Notes: generated by a model from the letters alone, not told the origin. Numbered from the stretch's first letter, positions 1 to 10,397 are shown. The stretch is 64,000 nucleotides of DNA from Umezawaea tangerina (GCF_003002815.1 NZ_PVTF01000008.1:434001-498000), one strand, 5' to 3'. Numbers and translations: made by a program.

Positions 1-1
1 C

Positions 2-3000
2 AACATGGGTCATGCGGGCTCGCGAGAGGGCCTCCAGTTCGCGGTGGCGACCGGGCGTCCGCACGTCCGGGGTGACCTCGTGTGGCTCGTCGGCGATGAG
101 GCCGCCGGTGCCATCCACGGCAGCGAGATCTTCCGGCGCGCTGGTGGTTCCGACCGGATCCTGCTGCTGTACTGCGAGATCAACCAGCCCATTCCGGACG
201 GGAACGGAGTCACGCGGGCGCAGCAGGTCAAAGTCGCGTGGGTGGCTGATCACGGGCCGGTGGAGATGTTCGGCGCGACGACGGAAGCCTTTGCCGACAT
301 GGGTGGCTACCTCCTCGTCGAGGACGGCGGTGAGTTCACGGAGGTCCTGCTGCCGGGCGAGGAGCCGTCGGCACAGCCCGACTCGGAGCAGGGGATGGCG
401 GGCGCCGCCGGGCTGGAGGTCGCGGGATCGCCCGGTCGGCAGCAGACGGAGCGCATGGGTGCGAGTGCGCGCGGGACGGCTCCTGGGGTGCCCCCCGGCC
501 CCGCGGCGGGGGCGGCGGGTTCCGACGGACCGCCTCCGGCCGCATCCGCTGCTCCGGCCGAACCGGCCCCGCCCGTCGAACCGGCGGTGCAGGAGGAGAC
601 CGCGCCCGCCGGGCCAGTCGTGCAGCAGCAGACCACGCCCGCGGCCGAGTCCGCGGGTTCCGAGGTGCCGGTGCGGCCGAAGGGTGTGGCCCCGGAGCTT
701 CCCGCCGCCCAGGAGTTCGCGGAGGCGCTGGGCGCGAGCGAGCCCGGCGGTTCCGGGTCGGTGGCGAGCACGGCAGGCCATGAGCTGTCTTCGGTCGCGC
801 CGGCCGAACCGGCCGTGCCGGCGGCCCAGGCCGCGCCCGCGCCCGTGATCCCCGGCGTGCCGAGTTACCTGCGCGACAGCACGAGTCTGGGCATCGCCCA
901 GCAGAACGGACCGGTTCGCGCGGACTTCGGCGGCGCGTTGGACGAGCTGCTGCCGCCGGGCCCGCGCGTCGGCGTCGACGGCTTCGTCGAGGACCTGGTG
1001 AACGGCATCGGCAAGTTCCTCGGCAGGGGGCACACCGCCGACGTGACGATCGGTGGCAGGCCGTACGAGCTGCACGGCGTCGCGCGCTTCGGCTGGCAGA
1101 CCGCGGTCGAGGGCGCGCCATCGGACCTGAGCACCACGATGACCGGACCCGGTGGCACCGGCACGATCTCGGCGTCGGCGACGGTGAAGGACGGCAACAC
1201 CGGGCTGCTGGTGTTCGTCCTGACCGCCGCACCCGGCATCTTCGCGGTCGGCAGCGCGCAGCTGTCCACGGACGCGAGCAACGTCGTCACCTCGTCCGTG
1301 GACGCCAAGGCCGGGGAAAGCAACCAGATGGACCTGCTGATGCCCGCGAGGGAGTTCGCGGTTCCGGTGCGGGTCGAGCTGACTCTGCGGCACGCCGGGC
1401 AGCGCCCGGTCGGTGAACCGGTTGTCGTCGCCGGTAACACCGACCTGCTGGTGCCTGCCGGGCTGAGCGACACCGGAGGCACCGGTGCCGTCGCCACCGG
1501 GACGTCGTACGTCGAGTCGGTCGAGTTCGGGGGCGGCGCACCCGGTGTGTACCGCGGCAGGCCACTGCCGCCCGGACCGGACGGCAGCCACCGGTTGTTC
1601 GACAAGGTCGCCGCCGCGCTGCCGTCGTCACTGGTGAAACCGGGGCGGCCAGGACGCACGGCACTGCGGGAGTTCCTGACCGGCGACACCGTGCACGACC
1701 ACTACCACGACATCGCCGTGACCGCGGAGGACGCCGCCCGAGGTCGGGGCTGGGTGCGTTCGGAGTCGCTGTTCTCCGGCAAGCACCCGCTCCTGTCGTG
1801 GTCCGACACCCCCAGCGCGGTCGAGATGCGGCTGGTCGAACGGGTCGAGCCACAGGTGTTGCAGACCGTGCCGGACGCGACGTTCGTCGAGACCGGCACG
1901 GTCGGCACCGGCACCTCGGACACCGGCACCGCCGCCCGAGGGCTGACCGGCAAGATCATGATCGGCCCCGGCATGGACATGGGGGCGATCAGCCTGGTCG
2001 TGGGGCCGATCGCGGGCGTCGGGGCGGAGCGTGGCCGCGACCAGGACATCGGTCGTTCGGGTGAGATCGAGACCACGAAGACCTGGCGCGGGCCCGCTCA
2101 GCGGGTGCGGCGGCGGTTCGACCTCGAGGTGCGGGTACCGGGCAAACCCGCGATGAGGTTCGCCGACGACGTGACGGTGGTCGAGTGGGTGCGAGTGCTG
2201 GCCGACGCTGCCACGGCCGTACCCGCGGAAGCGCCGCCGGCGACCCCCGCGCAGGGCGGAGAACCGTCCACGGGCCAGGACACGGCCCCTCAGCGGAGTC
2301 TGTTCGGTCCCGAGGCGCTCGAGTCCGGCCGGGCGCTGGCCGGTGCGTCGCTGCGGGTCTCCGGTGTCGCCGAGCGGATGCTCGACCTCATCGAGAACTC
2401 CGTGCGCAAGGTACCCGGCCACCGGTCGTGGTACCTGAGCAGTGACCGCTTCCTCGACCAGTTCGACGACAAGTCCGCGGGCCGGGTACTGGGGCGCAAG
2501 CTCCAGGAGGGACTGCGCCGCCGGGACGCGCTGCGGGGGCTGCTGACCGACCGCGAGCTGTCGATGCTGGCCGACCGCGCGCTGTCCGCGGACGGGCTGC
2601 GACTCCCGATGGTGCCCCGGCACGGCTGGGGCCACGACTACCACGTGGCCTTCACCCTCCGGGCGACCATGTCGGACCTGCGCGACACCGGTGAGGTCAC
2701 GACACCCGCCGCCGTGGAGCAGGTCACCACGACCGACGTCGCGAGCAGCAGTCTCAAGGGCACCAGGACGACGACCGCGAGCGCCGGGTTCGCCAGCCGG
2801 GTCACCGGTGTGATCGCGGAGCGGGCCGCGATCCTGGTGTCGTCGTTGACGGGCGTGTTCACCTGGACCAAGACCGGCTTGACCGGTGTCACCGCGAAGC
2901 GTTCCCTGGTGTCGAAGATCGGTCAGGACAGCGGACTCACCGCCGAGCCGGTGCACCACTTCACCGCGAACCTGGCGTGGTCGCTGACCGGCACGACCTA

Positions 3001-6000
3001 CCGCCGCCACAACGCGATGACGCGCGGCCTCAGCTTCGGCAGTCGCGGTCTGCACGTGCCGCGGGTGGAGCCGGTGTCCATCGTGGACCCGGCGACGGAC
3101 GAGGCGGCTCCGGAAGCCGTCGTCACCGTCGCGGCGGATCTGCGAGTGCCCGCGGCCCACGTCTCGCGCACCCGTCCCGACCCCATCGCCGTGGATCGCA
3201 CGCCGGGACAGGAACTGCCCGGCCTGACCTTGCGACCGGGCCCCGACACCCCGGCGGCGGACGACGCGTTGCGCAGTGGACTGTCCCGCGACCTCGACGG
3301 CGTACGGGTGACCAGCTTCGGGGGACTGGAGTACGTGCGCGCGGCGGTGAAGAACGCGCTCACCCGTGCGTCCGGAGATCCCGTGTTCTCGTTCCCCGAG
3401 TCGGACAACAGCACCCTCATCGAGAACGTGCTGGCCCCCGACACCCTCAAAGCGGACCCGCGCCTGTTCAGCCGGACCATCGGTGTCCGCGGCCTGACCT
3501 GGCCACGGCGGCGCCTCAAGCAGCACGCCGCGGCCGAGGTGTCGTTCGTGCCGCGCGACGTCGAGGTGCTGCCCGGTGAGCGTTGGGAGCAGAGCACGGT
3601 CACCACGTCGACGGAGACGCAGACCGGCAACAGCACCCGGACGACGTGGAAGGCCGTCCCTGTCGTCGACACCACGGCCATCGCCTTCTACAGGGACGTC
3701 GCGCCCGGCGACAAGATCGTGATCCCTGGCGCGCTCGCCATCCTGGAGAACAACCCGATGACGACCGAGGGCGGTAGCGACGACGAGGTGGCCACCGAGG
3801 TGGCCACCGGCACCACCATCAGCAGGCAGCCCGAGCGGTTGCACCACGTGCGGTTCGGAGTGCGGGTCACGGTCGCCGCCGAGGTGCGGTCGCGGCGCTG
3901 GCGCCACGCGTGGGGCCTGTTCCGCGCAGGCTCACCGGGCGCGGCCAACGAGCGGTTCGACCTGCCGCGTGCGGTCACCGCCTGGGTCACCACCGCACAG
4001 CTCGCCGCGTTGCGCGCGGGGCAGGCGGCGCAAGACGCTCGTGCCGACCTGCACGACGAGGCACAGGCACCTGAGCGGGCCGCGCCCGTTCCCGCGTTCC
4101 TGCGTCCCCATGAACCGCTGTCGCTGGGCATCGGCGCGGTGGACGGCGTGGTGGACCTGCGGTCCGTGCTCCCCGCCCTGCGCCAGGACCTCGCCCGATC
4201 ACTCGGCCCCAAGCGCGCGGCGCGGCTCATCCCGTCCTCGCCGTTGAGTCGCGCCCACGACAACTACGCGGCGATCACGTCGTGGCTCGCCGACTCGCAG
4301 ACCTGGCTCGAGGACTCGTCGTCGACCGGCACACCGCGCCCCCTGAGGCTCGAGGACCGCGCGAGCGGACAGACCTACGAGTTCGTCGTCACCAACGAGC
4401 TGCTGGCCACACCCGAGTTCACCGGTCTCGTCCACGGCCGGCTCAAGCAGACGCGGACCACCACGTCGCTCGGCACGAGGGTGCGCACCTTCGCCAGGAC
4501 CGCGCTGCGGATGGAACCCGTCGCGGTGCCCGGTGTGCTGGTGGGCGGACCCGCGCCGAACGAGCAGGTCTCGCGCAGCAACCCCTTCGGAATGCTCGGA
4601 GGCGGGCTCACGGGCGACGTCGTGCTGGGGATGAAGAAGCGCGCGAAGAAGGAGACCCGCAAGACCGTGCGCGACCGCTCGGTGGAGACGTCCGGGCCGC
4701 TCGCGTCCTACCGCGCCCGCGTCGGGTTCACCGTGTCGGTGCACCGACACGGTCGGCAGATCGCGGAGGCCGGCACCGAACGCGCGCTGACGGTGCTGCA
4801 CCTGCCGGAGGACGCGGGGGCCCCAGGACGTTCCGGTGCAACGCCGGGCGCGGTGGTGCGTCCGCGGGAGCAGGCCACCCCGGACGCGCTCTCGCACTGG
4901 CGTGGTGAGCCCGCGTTCACCGGTGGCTGGGTGAGCCGCCTCCAGTTCGACGTCGACGACCTGGCCGACGGCGCCGCGACCGCCTACCGGACGGCGACGG
5001 GGAGCGAGGTCGTCCCGGCCGGGATCAGCCGCGCGCTGCGCGCCTCGCTCACCGGGCCGCGGGTCAAGGCGCTGCTCCCGGCCGCGGGCACCGGCGCTGT
5101 CCCGCTCGATCTGCCCGCCTGGTCCGGCCTGGCGATCGAGATGCACGTTCGCCGGTCCGGCTCACCGACGCTGACCGGAACAACGGCCCGCACCACCGTG
5201 ACGACCTCGGGCGAGGAGTCCGTGCAGCGAAGCGCGGAGGAGATGACGAAGGCCGAGTTCGGCCTGTTGGGCACGCCCATGGCGGGATTCGGTGGCACCC
5301 AGCCCCCTGGGAGCGAGAGAATCGGCGAACGCCGGGCCTTCGGTGGTGGAACCGGGTTCTTGCTGCCGCTGCTGTCGATGGGCGGAGTCGAGTCCGAAGG
5401 CGAGGTCGAGGCCTCCCACACCCACGCGACGCCCGGCGATAAGTCCACTTCGGACGGTCTGACCGGACTGTGGCTCAACGATGTCGAGGTCCGGTTCGTG
5501 GCCCGGCCGACCTCCAGGATCACCCGCAAGGACACCGCGGTGGTCGACGTGCTGATCAGCGACGCGGTGGTGGTCGCGGAGGACCGCGGGCAGGACACGA
5601 TCCCGGCTGAACTGGCCGACGCCGCTCGTTCACTCGCCGCAGCGGCGGACGAGGAAGCGTGGTGGGCCGCGTACGGCGACTACCTCGCGGCGTTGCCGGA
5701 TCTGACACCGGATGAGGAGGTCGTGCCGCCGGGGCCGGTGGTGGAGGCGGTGCCGCCGCAGCTGCCGAACCCGGAGGGGGAGGAGGAGGTACCGCTCGAA
5801 CCGGTGGTGGAGCAGGTGCCGCCGCAGTCGCCGGATCTGGTCGTGGTGGAGGAGGTTGCGCAGCCTGAACCGGTGGTGGAGGAGGTGCCGTCGCGGTTGC
5901 CGGGGCCGGCCGGGGACGAGGAGGTCGTGCCGCTCGAACCCGCGGAGGAGCAGGAGTCGCCGGTCGACGAGTCCAGCCGCGGCGCGGTGTTCCCGCCGCC

Positions 6001-9000
6001 CACCCTGCGGACCTCGGACGAACCGCTCTACGTCACCGACTCGCGCCCGCCGGACGTCGTCCGGGAGGAGGGGTTCCCCGCACCGGATCGTGGTCTTGAC
6101 CTCTACTCGCAGGTCACCTCGCCGGATGGGGACGGCTTCCCGACGATGAGGCGGGATCGTGCCGCGGCACGAGAACTCGGTGTGGGCGAACCCCTCTACG
6201 TCGTCAGCGCCCCGGGAGGCGTGGACGTGGCGGCGACGATGGCGCGCCACGGGGACCGGGGCGGTCCGTCGGGCGTGGTGTTCCCCGAAGGCGTGGCACC
6301 CGAGCACGTCACTCCGTGGGTGGAGCCCGACGAGCCGGACAGCGTGGTGCGGCTGACGGTGGCCGCCGATGCGGTGTCGTTGCCCCCGTCCGACCGGCTG
6401 TCGCTCGACGGTCTCGCCGACGTGGGCGAGGTGCACGTGCGCGCGGAAGGCGACCTCAGCGGGGACGAGCCGCGTGACGCGCTCGCGCTCGTCGTCGAAC
6501 GACTGCGGCCGGACCTCCGGATGCCGGAGATCCGGCAGGTGGAGAGCAGGCGGCAGGTGCGGGTCGAGGAGGCGACCGTGCCAGGGCCGCTGACGGGCGA
6601 GGCCGCCGACGTGGGGGAGATCCGGGAGGTGCAGGCCAGGCGGGAGGTGCGGATCGAGGTGTGGACCGCGCCCGAGCCGCTGACGGTCGAGGTCGTGTCC
6701 CCGGAGGACGAACCGCCCCCCTCGTTCCGGGTGGTGCGGCGCAACAACCTGGTCCACTTCCCGGCGGGCACGCGCTCCGATCTCGCGGACCGCCTGGAAC
6801 AGCTCGACGTCGCTCTCGACGTCTACGCCCAGTTCGACGCCGGGGGACGGGTGCAGTCGCCGTCGCGGCCTGTTCCGCACCATTCGCCGGACGCGCTCGT
6901 GCTCGTCGTCGACGACGTGACCGCCGTGCCGGACGTGCTGGGTTCCGCACTGGTGGAAGGGCTGTCCGCCGCCGCTCCGCTGGCGCTGGTCGTGCTGGTC
7001 GGGCAAGCGGCGGGCGCGGAACTCGCGGCACAGGTGGCGGCGCGGCTCCCGGCAGGACGCCCTCTGGTGTACGCCACGGGCCCGTCCGGGGTGAGTCCCG
7101 AGGACGGCACCCTCCTGGTGCACGCCGACGCGAGCCTCGAACTCTGGGAGCACGGTGCGGTCGAGCTGGCACCGGTTCCCGAGCCGTCCACCGGGCCTGG
7201 CGGGTTGCGCCACGACCGCCCAGACCTGCTCCTGGAAGCGGTGGGCCTCCAGCTCACCCCGGTGCAGGTGCTGGGGATCCGCGCGCAGGCCGCCCAACTG
7301 GTCGAGCACACGGCCGTGCGATCCGCCAAGGGGTTCGCCGCGCCCGTCGTGACGGTGAACGCGCCCACCGCGGCGGCCGCGGAGCACGTGGCGAAGGTGT
7401 GGCGCGGCGAGGTCGCGGACCACGCGAGCCGGGGTCGGGACACCTTGGTGTCGGCGGCCGACCTCGGTCTCGAGGCCGAGGTCGTGCTCGTGCCGGAGCT
7501 GCCCTCCGGTGTCGTCGAGCTGAGGATCGACTGGGAGATGGCAGGTCCCGGTTGTCAGCCGCTCGGCGGGTCCGGGCCGGACCACGTCGCCGCGCCCGTG
7601 GTGATCACCACCGAGTCGCTGCCCCGGCCGCACCCCGTGCTCGACGACCCGAGCTGGGCGCACAGCACCCTTCCCACCGCGCAGTGGATGGTCGACCCCG
7701 ATCCGGTGAGCGAGTCGGAGCGGGAAGCGGCCCGGCGCGGTGCGGTGCCGGTGGCGGTGTCCGGCGAGGACGTCGGACCGACGACGGCGGTGATGGGCCC
7801 GGTTCCCCGATTCGAGGCCTGGCGGCACCCGATCGTCTACGACCTCGCGAGGTACGAGGTCCGGCCGGGGAAGTGGGTGCAGGAGTACACGGCCCGGCTG
7901 CGGTTCCAGGCCGGTCCCGACGTCGACGTTCCCGCGCTGGTGGCCCGTGCCCAGGCCGGTGCCGACAGGATGTTCAACAACCCCGGCTACCGCCTGCCCA
8001 GCGGCGACAGCCTTCACGTCCGGGTGCTGCACGACCCCACTCCCGACGCGCACGCCACGGTGGACATCGGGCCCGCGGGCACCGCGACGGACATGCTGCA
8101 CTGGGCCGTCGACGCCGATGAGCTCGTGTTCGCGGAGGAACTGGGTCACATGCTCGGTCTGCACGACGAGTACCCCGTGCAAGCGGACGACGGTGAGCAC
8201 TGGGTGTTCCGCGGCCCCCGGTCGAACCGGGTCGTCACCGACAACGGCCTGTTCACCGCGCACGTCGGGCACTACCTGCGGGAGCTGCGGGAGAACGGTC
8301 ACACGGAGCTGCCGCCGCCGTCGGTGAAACCTCGGAACCTGTGGCTGCTGGAGACCAGGGCGCGAGCACTCGGAGCGGTGGTGGACGCACCGCTTCCGGT
8401 GGAACGGCACGAACCCGCCGCGGGCGTGCTGCCCGCCACCTCCGCGGGCCCCTCGGGTCAGCCCTGGTCGGAGCCGGGCTCGTCGTCCAGCGGGCCCGGC
8501 ACCGAACAAACCCGGCCCGGCGGTGTCGGGGAGCCGAGCGCGGTGGTGTCGCTCGGGTCGCAGATCGCGCTCGGCCGCAGACACCTCGACGTGCTCGGCG
8601 GACGGTTCGCGGAGGCCGCACTGCCACTGGCGCACCGACTGAAGCAGGTCTGGGAGAACGAGGCCCGGCTGCCCGCCGTCGACCGCCTGGCCATCGCACG
8701 GGAGGCGGTTGTCCGCCTGCGGCAGCTGCGGTTGGCGCAGATGGAGGAGACCTACGACGCCGCGGCCGCCATTGGCGCGAACGGCGGCAACCCGCTGACG
8801 TTCTACCCCGATGGCGTGCCCGGCGGGGTCAGCGGCAGGCCCGATGCCTGGTTCGGCTTCGAGGTCGAGCTCCGGCTGCCGGGGGAGTCCTTCGCCGATG
8901 TCAGCCAGGACCTCGGGCAGAAGCTGGTCGCCGCCGGACACCTCTCCGCCGGGAACGAGGTCGAAGCGGGCTCCTGGTCCATGGTGGAGGAGCGCAACCC

Positions 9001-10294
9001 GCGGTGGGGGGTGGAGCTCGTCTCGTCGGTGCTGTCGGGTAGCCCGACCACGTGGGCGAGCCTGGCAGGGGTGCTCGAGGTCGCCCGGAACCACCGCGGC
9101 CGCGCCGGTCAGCAGCCGGACGTGATCGACACGGGCGGTCACGTGAACGTCAGCTTCACCCAGCAGCTCGGACCCGCGGAGTACGCCAGGTTGGCGCAGT
9201 TGGCCAAGGCGAACGAGATGGTGCTCTACCGGCTGGGGAACTTCAACGGCGCAGGCGCGCCGCAACGCGACATGATGTGGGTGGGCCCTCTGCCGATACC
9301 GCCGCACCCCGACGGGGTTACCTCGATCGGCGACGTCAAGAGGCTGAACCGCAGCAAGTTCGAGCTGATCAACTTCCGGCACGTGGAAGGCAAGCAGACC
9401 GACCGCCTGGAGTTCCGGTTCTGGGCGGGCAGCCTGGATCCGGCGGTGTGGCAAGTGCGCGCGGAGCTGTCGGCGGCGATGGCGTCGGCGGCGAAGGACC
9501 GGTCGATCCACGCCCTGCTGGACAAGGCGATGGCCGCGCTCAAGCCGGTGGGACCGGCCACGCCCCCCACCGACCGGGACGCGGCACTGGCCGTGCTGCT
9601 GGACTTCCTCGAACTCCTCCAGCTCAGCCCCGAGGCGCACGAGCAGGCGGTGCGACTGTTCGCTTGGAACACCTGGTGGAACCACACCGGTGCCAACGAC
9701 ACGCGGTTGCGCACCCAGTCGCTCATCGGGAGGGGAATCCGGAACGTCTACTTCCCGGACAACGCGCGGAGCGTGCCCGAGGCGCTGATGGCGATCGAGT
9801 CCATGCCCCGGATCGCGGGCGCGGAGATCGTCGCGGCGACGCTGTCCCCCGACGCGGGCACCGTCGAGATGTGGCACGGTGCCCCGGTCCACGCCCGCGA
9901 CTTCGTAGTGGCCGTGGACAAGGTGAAGCCCGCCGCGTTCGTCCTGGGGGAGCTTCCTCCGGGCGTCGCGCCTCACGTGGTCTTCGCGATCGCAGGCGCC
10001 GCGCGCGGCCTCGACCTCGACCAGGTCGTCGAGGACCTGAGGGTGCCGGGCACCTTGGATCCGCTGCCCTCGTTGCCGTTCGCCCACCTGTTGGCCATCG
10101 CGACCCGAGACCATCCGGTGCTGGTCACCGCAGGAGCGGTGGGTGTGACCGAGGACGGGCGCGTCGTCTCGGACACCGAGTGGATCGAGCTGCAGCGGGA
10201 CCGGAAGCCGTTGCGCACCGGGGAGACCGACGCCGAACGGGCGCTGCACCGCGCCCGGGCCAACGCACCCCAGCTCCAGGGCGGAGGACGATGA
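2..10294 (+). CDS. Giant multidomain type VII secretion-linked protein (5' end outside window)
   Basis: The frame is open to the left edge and the first residues look like the middle of a domain, so the true start is probably upstream; residue numbers here count from the ATG at 5. Residues about 290-1900 are beta-rich blocks of roughly 400 residues that recur with similar boundaries. An acidic Pro/Val/Glu linker (about 1903-1983) follows. Residues about 2006-2110 resemble a pierisin/Scabin-type ADP-ribosyltransferase, but Val2010 replaces the NAD-site Arg. A metallopeptidase-like domain carries EELGH at 2711-2715, with Glu where HExxH needs its first His. Residues about 2945-3165 resemble the amidoligase (COOH-NH2 ligase) family: E2953/E2955, H3046 in GGHVNVS, and E3136/R3138 in LEFRF. 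Similar giants occur in actinomycete ESX loci. Its place just upstream of the WXG100 genes suggests a substrate or effector; this is inference. Confidence 0.8.
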   Translation, partial: NMGHAGSREGLQFAVATGRPHVRGDLVWLVGDEAAGAIHGSEIFRRAGGSDRILLLYCEINQPIPDGNGVTRAQQVKVAWVADHGPVEMFGATTEAFADMGGYLLVEDGGEFTEVLLPGEEPSAQPDSEQGMAGAAGLEVAGSPGRQQTERMGASARGTAPGVPPGPAAGAAGSDGPPPAASAAPAEPAPPVEPAVQEETAPAGPVVQQQTTPAAESAGSEVPVRPKGVAPELPAAQEFAEALGASEPGGSGSVASTAGHELSSVAPAEPAVPAAQAAPAPVIPGVPSYLRDSTSLGIAQQNGPVRADFGGALDELLPPGPRVGVDGFVEDLVNGIGKFLGRGHTADVTIGGRPYELHGVARFGWQTAVEGAPSDLSTTMTGPGGTGTISASATVKDGNTGLLVFVLTAAPGIFAVGSAQLSTDASNVVTSSVDAKAGESNQMDLLMPAREFAVPVRVELTLRHAGQRPVGEPVVVAGNTDLLVPAGLSDTGGTGAVATGTSYVESVEFGGGAPGVYRGRPLPPGPDGSHRLFDKVAAALPSSLVKPGRPGRTALREFLTGDTVHDHYHDIAVTAEDAARGRGWVRSESLFSGKHPLLSWSDTPSAVEMRLVERVEPQVLQTVPDATFVETGTVGTGTSDTGTAARGLTGKIMIGPGMDMGAISLVVGPIAGVGAERGRDQDIGRSGEIETTKTWRGPAQRVRRRFDLEVRVPGKPAMRFADDVTVVEWVRVLADAATAVPAEAPPATPAQGGEPSTGQDTAPQRSLFGPEALESGRALAGASLRVSGVAERMLDLIENSVRKVPGHRSWYLSSDRFLDQFDDKSAGRVLGRKLQEGLRRRDALRGLLTDRELSMLADRALSADGLRLPMVPRHGWGHDYHVAFTLRATMSDLRDTGEVTTPAAVEQVTTTDVASSSLKGTRTTTASAGFASRVTGVIAERAAILVSSLTGVFTWTKTGLTGVTAKRSLVSKIGQDSGLTAEPVHHFTANLAWSLTGTTYRRHNAMTRGLSFGSRGLHVPRVEPVSIVDPATDEAAPEAVVTVAADLRVPAAHVSRTRPDPIAVDRTPGQELPGLTLRPGPDTPAADDALRSGLSRDLDGVRVTSFGGLEYVRAAVKNALTRASGDPVFSFPESDNSTLIENVLAPDTLKADPRLFSRTIGVRGLTWPRRRLKQHAAAEVSFVPRDVEVLPGERWEQSTVTTSTETQTGNSTRTTWKAVPVVDTTAIAFYRDVAPGDKIVIPGALAILENNPMTTEGGSDDEVATEVATGTTISRQPERLHHVRFGVRVTVAAEVRSRRWRHAWGLFRAGSPGAANERFDLPRAVTAWVTTAQLAALRAGQAAQDARADLHDEAQAPERAAPVPAFLRPHEPLSLGIGAVDGVVDLRSVLPALRQDLARSLGPKRAARLIPSSPLSRAHDNYAAITSWLADSQTWLEDSSSTGTPRPLRLEDRASGQTYEFVVTNELLATPEFTGLVHGRLKQTRTTTSLGTRVRTFARTALRMEPVAVPGVLVGGPAPNEQVSRSNPFGMLGGGLTGDVVLGMKKRAKKETRKTVRDRSVETSGPLASYRARVGFTVSVHRHGRQIAEAGTERALTVLHLPEDAGAPGRSGATPGAVVRPREQATPDALSHWRGEPAFTGGWVSRLQFDVDDLADGAATAYRTATGSEVVPAGISRALRASLTGPRVKALLPAAGTGAVPLDLPAWSGLAIEMHVRRSGSPTLTGTTARTTVTTSGEESVQRSAEEMTKAEFGLLGTPMAGFGGTQPPGSERIGERRAFGGGTGFLLPLLSMGGVESEGEVEASHTHATPGDKSTSDGLTGLWLNDVEVRFVARPTSRITRKDTAVVDVLISDAVVVAEDRGQDTIPAELADAARSLAAAADEEAWWAAYGDYLAALPDLTPDEEVVPPGPVVEAVPPQLPNPEGEEEVPLEPVVEQVPPQSPDLVVVEEVAQPEPVVEEVPSRLPGPAGDEEVVPLEPAEEQESPVDESSRGAVFPPPTLRTSDEPLYVTDSRPPDVVREEGFPAPDRGLDLYSQVTSPDGDGFPTMRRDRAAARELGVGEPLYVVSAPGGVDVAATMARHGDRGGPSGVVFPEGVAPEHVTPWVEPDEPDSVVRLTVAADAVSLPPSDRLSLDGLADVGEVHVRAEGDLSGDEPRDALALVVERLRPDLRMPEIRQVESRRQVRVEEATVPGPLTGEAADVGEIREVQARREVRIEVWTAPEPLTVEVVSPEDEPPPSFRVVRRNNLVHFPAGTRSDLADRLEQLDVALDVYAQFDAGGRVQSPSRPVPHHSPDALVLVVDDVTAVPDVLGSALVEGLSAAAPLALVVLVGQAAGAELAAQVAARLPAGRPLVYATGPSGVSPEDGTLLVHADASLELWEHGAVELAPVPEPSTGPGGLRHDRPDLLLEAVGLQLTPVQVLGIRAQAAQLVEHTAVRSAKGFAAPVVTVNAPTAAAAEHVAKVWRGEVADHASRGRDTLVSAADLGLEAEVVLVPELPSGVVELRIDWEMAGPGCQPLGGSGPDHVAAPVVITTESLPRPHPVLDDPSWAHSTLPTAQWMVDPDPVSESEREAARRGAVPVAVSGEDVGPTTAVMGPVPRFEAWRHPIVYDLARYEVRPGKWVQEYTARLRFQAGPDVDVPALVARAQAGADRMFNNPGYRLPSGDSLHVRVLHDPTPDAHATVDIGPAGTATDMLHWAVDADELVFAEELGHMLGLHDEYPVQADDGEHWVFRGPRSNRVVTDNGLFTAHVGHYLRELRENGHTELPPPSVKPRNLWLLETRARALGAVVDAPLPVERHEPAAGVLPATSAGPSGQPWSEPGSSSSGPGTEQTRPGGVGEPSAVVSLGSQIALGRRHLDVLGGRFAEAALPLAHRLKQVWENEARLPAVDRLAIAREAVVRLRQLRLAQMEETYDAAAAIGANGGNPLTFYPDGVPGGVSGRPDAWFGFEVELRLPGESFADVSQDLGQKLVAAGHLSAGNEVEAGSWSMVEERNPRWGVELVSSVLSGSPTTWASLAGVLEVARNHRGRAGQQPDVIDTGGHVNVSFTQQLGPAEYARLAQLAKANEMVLYRLGNFNGAGAPQRDMMWVGPLPIPPHPDGVTSIGDVKRLNRSKFELINFRHVEGKQTDRLEFRFWAGSLDPAVWQVRAELSAAMASAAKDRSIHALLDKAMAALKPVGPATPPTDRDAALAVLLDFLELLQLSPEAHEQAVRLFAWNTWWNHTGANDTRLRTQSLIGRGIRNVYFPDNARSVPEALMAIESMPRIAGAEIVAATLSPDAGTVEMWHGAPVHARDFVVAVDKVKPAAFVLGELPPGVAPHVVFAIAGAARGLDLDQVVEDLRVPGTLDPLPSLPFAHLLAIATRDHPVLVTAGAVGVTEDGRVVSDTEWIELQRDRKPLRTGETDAERALHRARANAPQLQGGGR
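5711..5955 (+). repeat. Imperfect tandem repeat encoding a Pro/Glu/Val linker
   Basis: Four degenerate units of about 66-69 bp, starting near 5711, 5780, 5846 and 5915, encode the pattern EEVxPxEPVVExVPPxLPxP inside the giant protein. They form an extended acidic linker between the beta-rich blocks and the ADP-ribosyltransferase-like region. The last unit is shortened. Confidence 0.6.
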
Positions 10295-10397
10295 CGCCGC
10301 GGCAGGCGAGCAGATGTCGGGCGGTTCGAGAGCGCCTGGGCTTCCCAACACCCACGACGAGGCGGAATTCGCCGAGTCCGCAACGAGGAGGACGACC

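Noticed and set aside
1628-3907. 759-residue reverse-strand open frame
   Set aside because: Antisense shadow of the giant gene, with low-complexity composition and no ribosome site.
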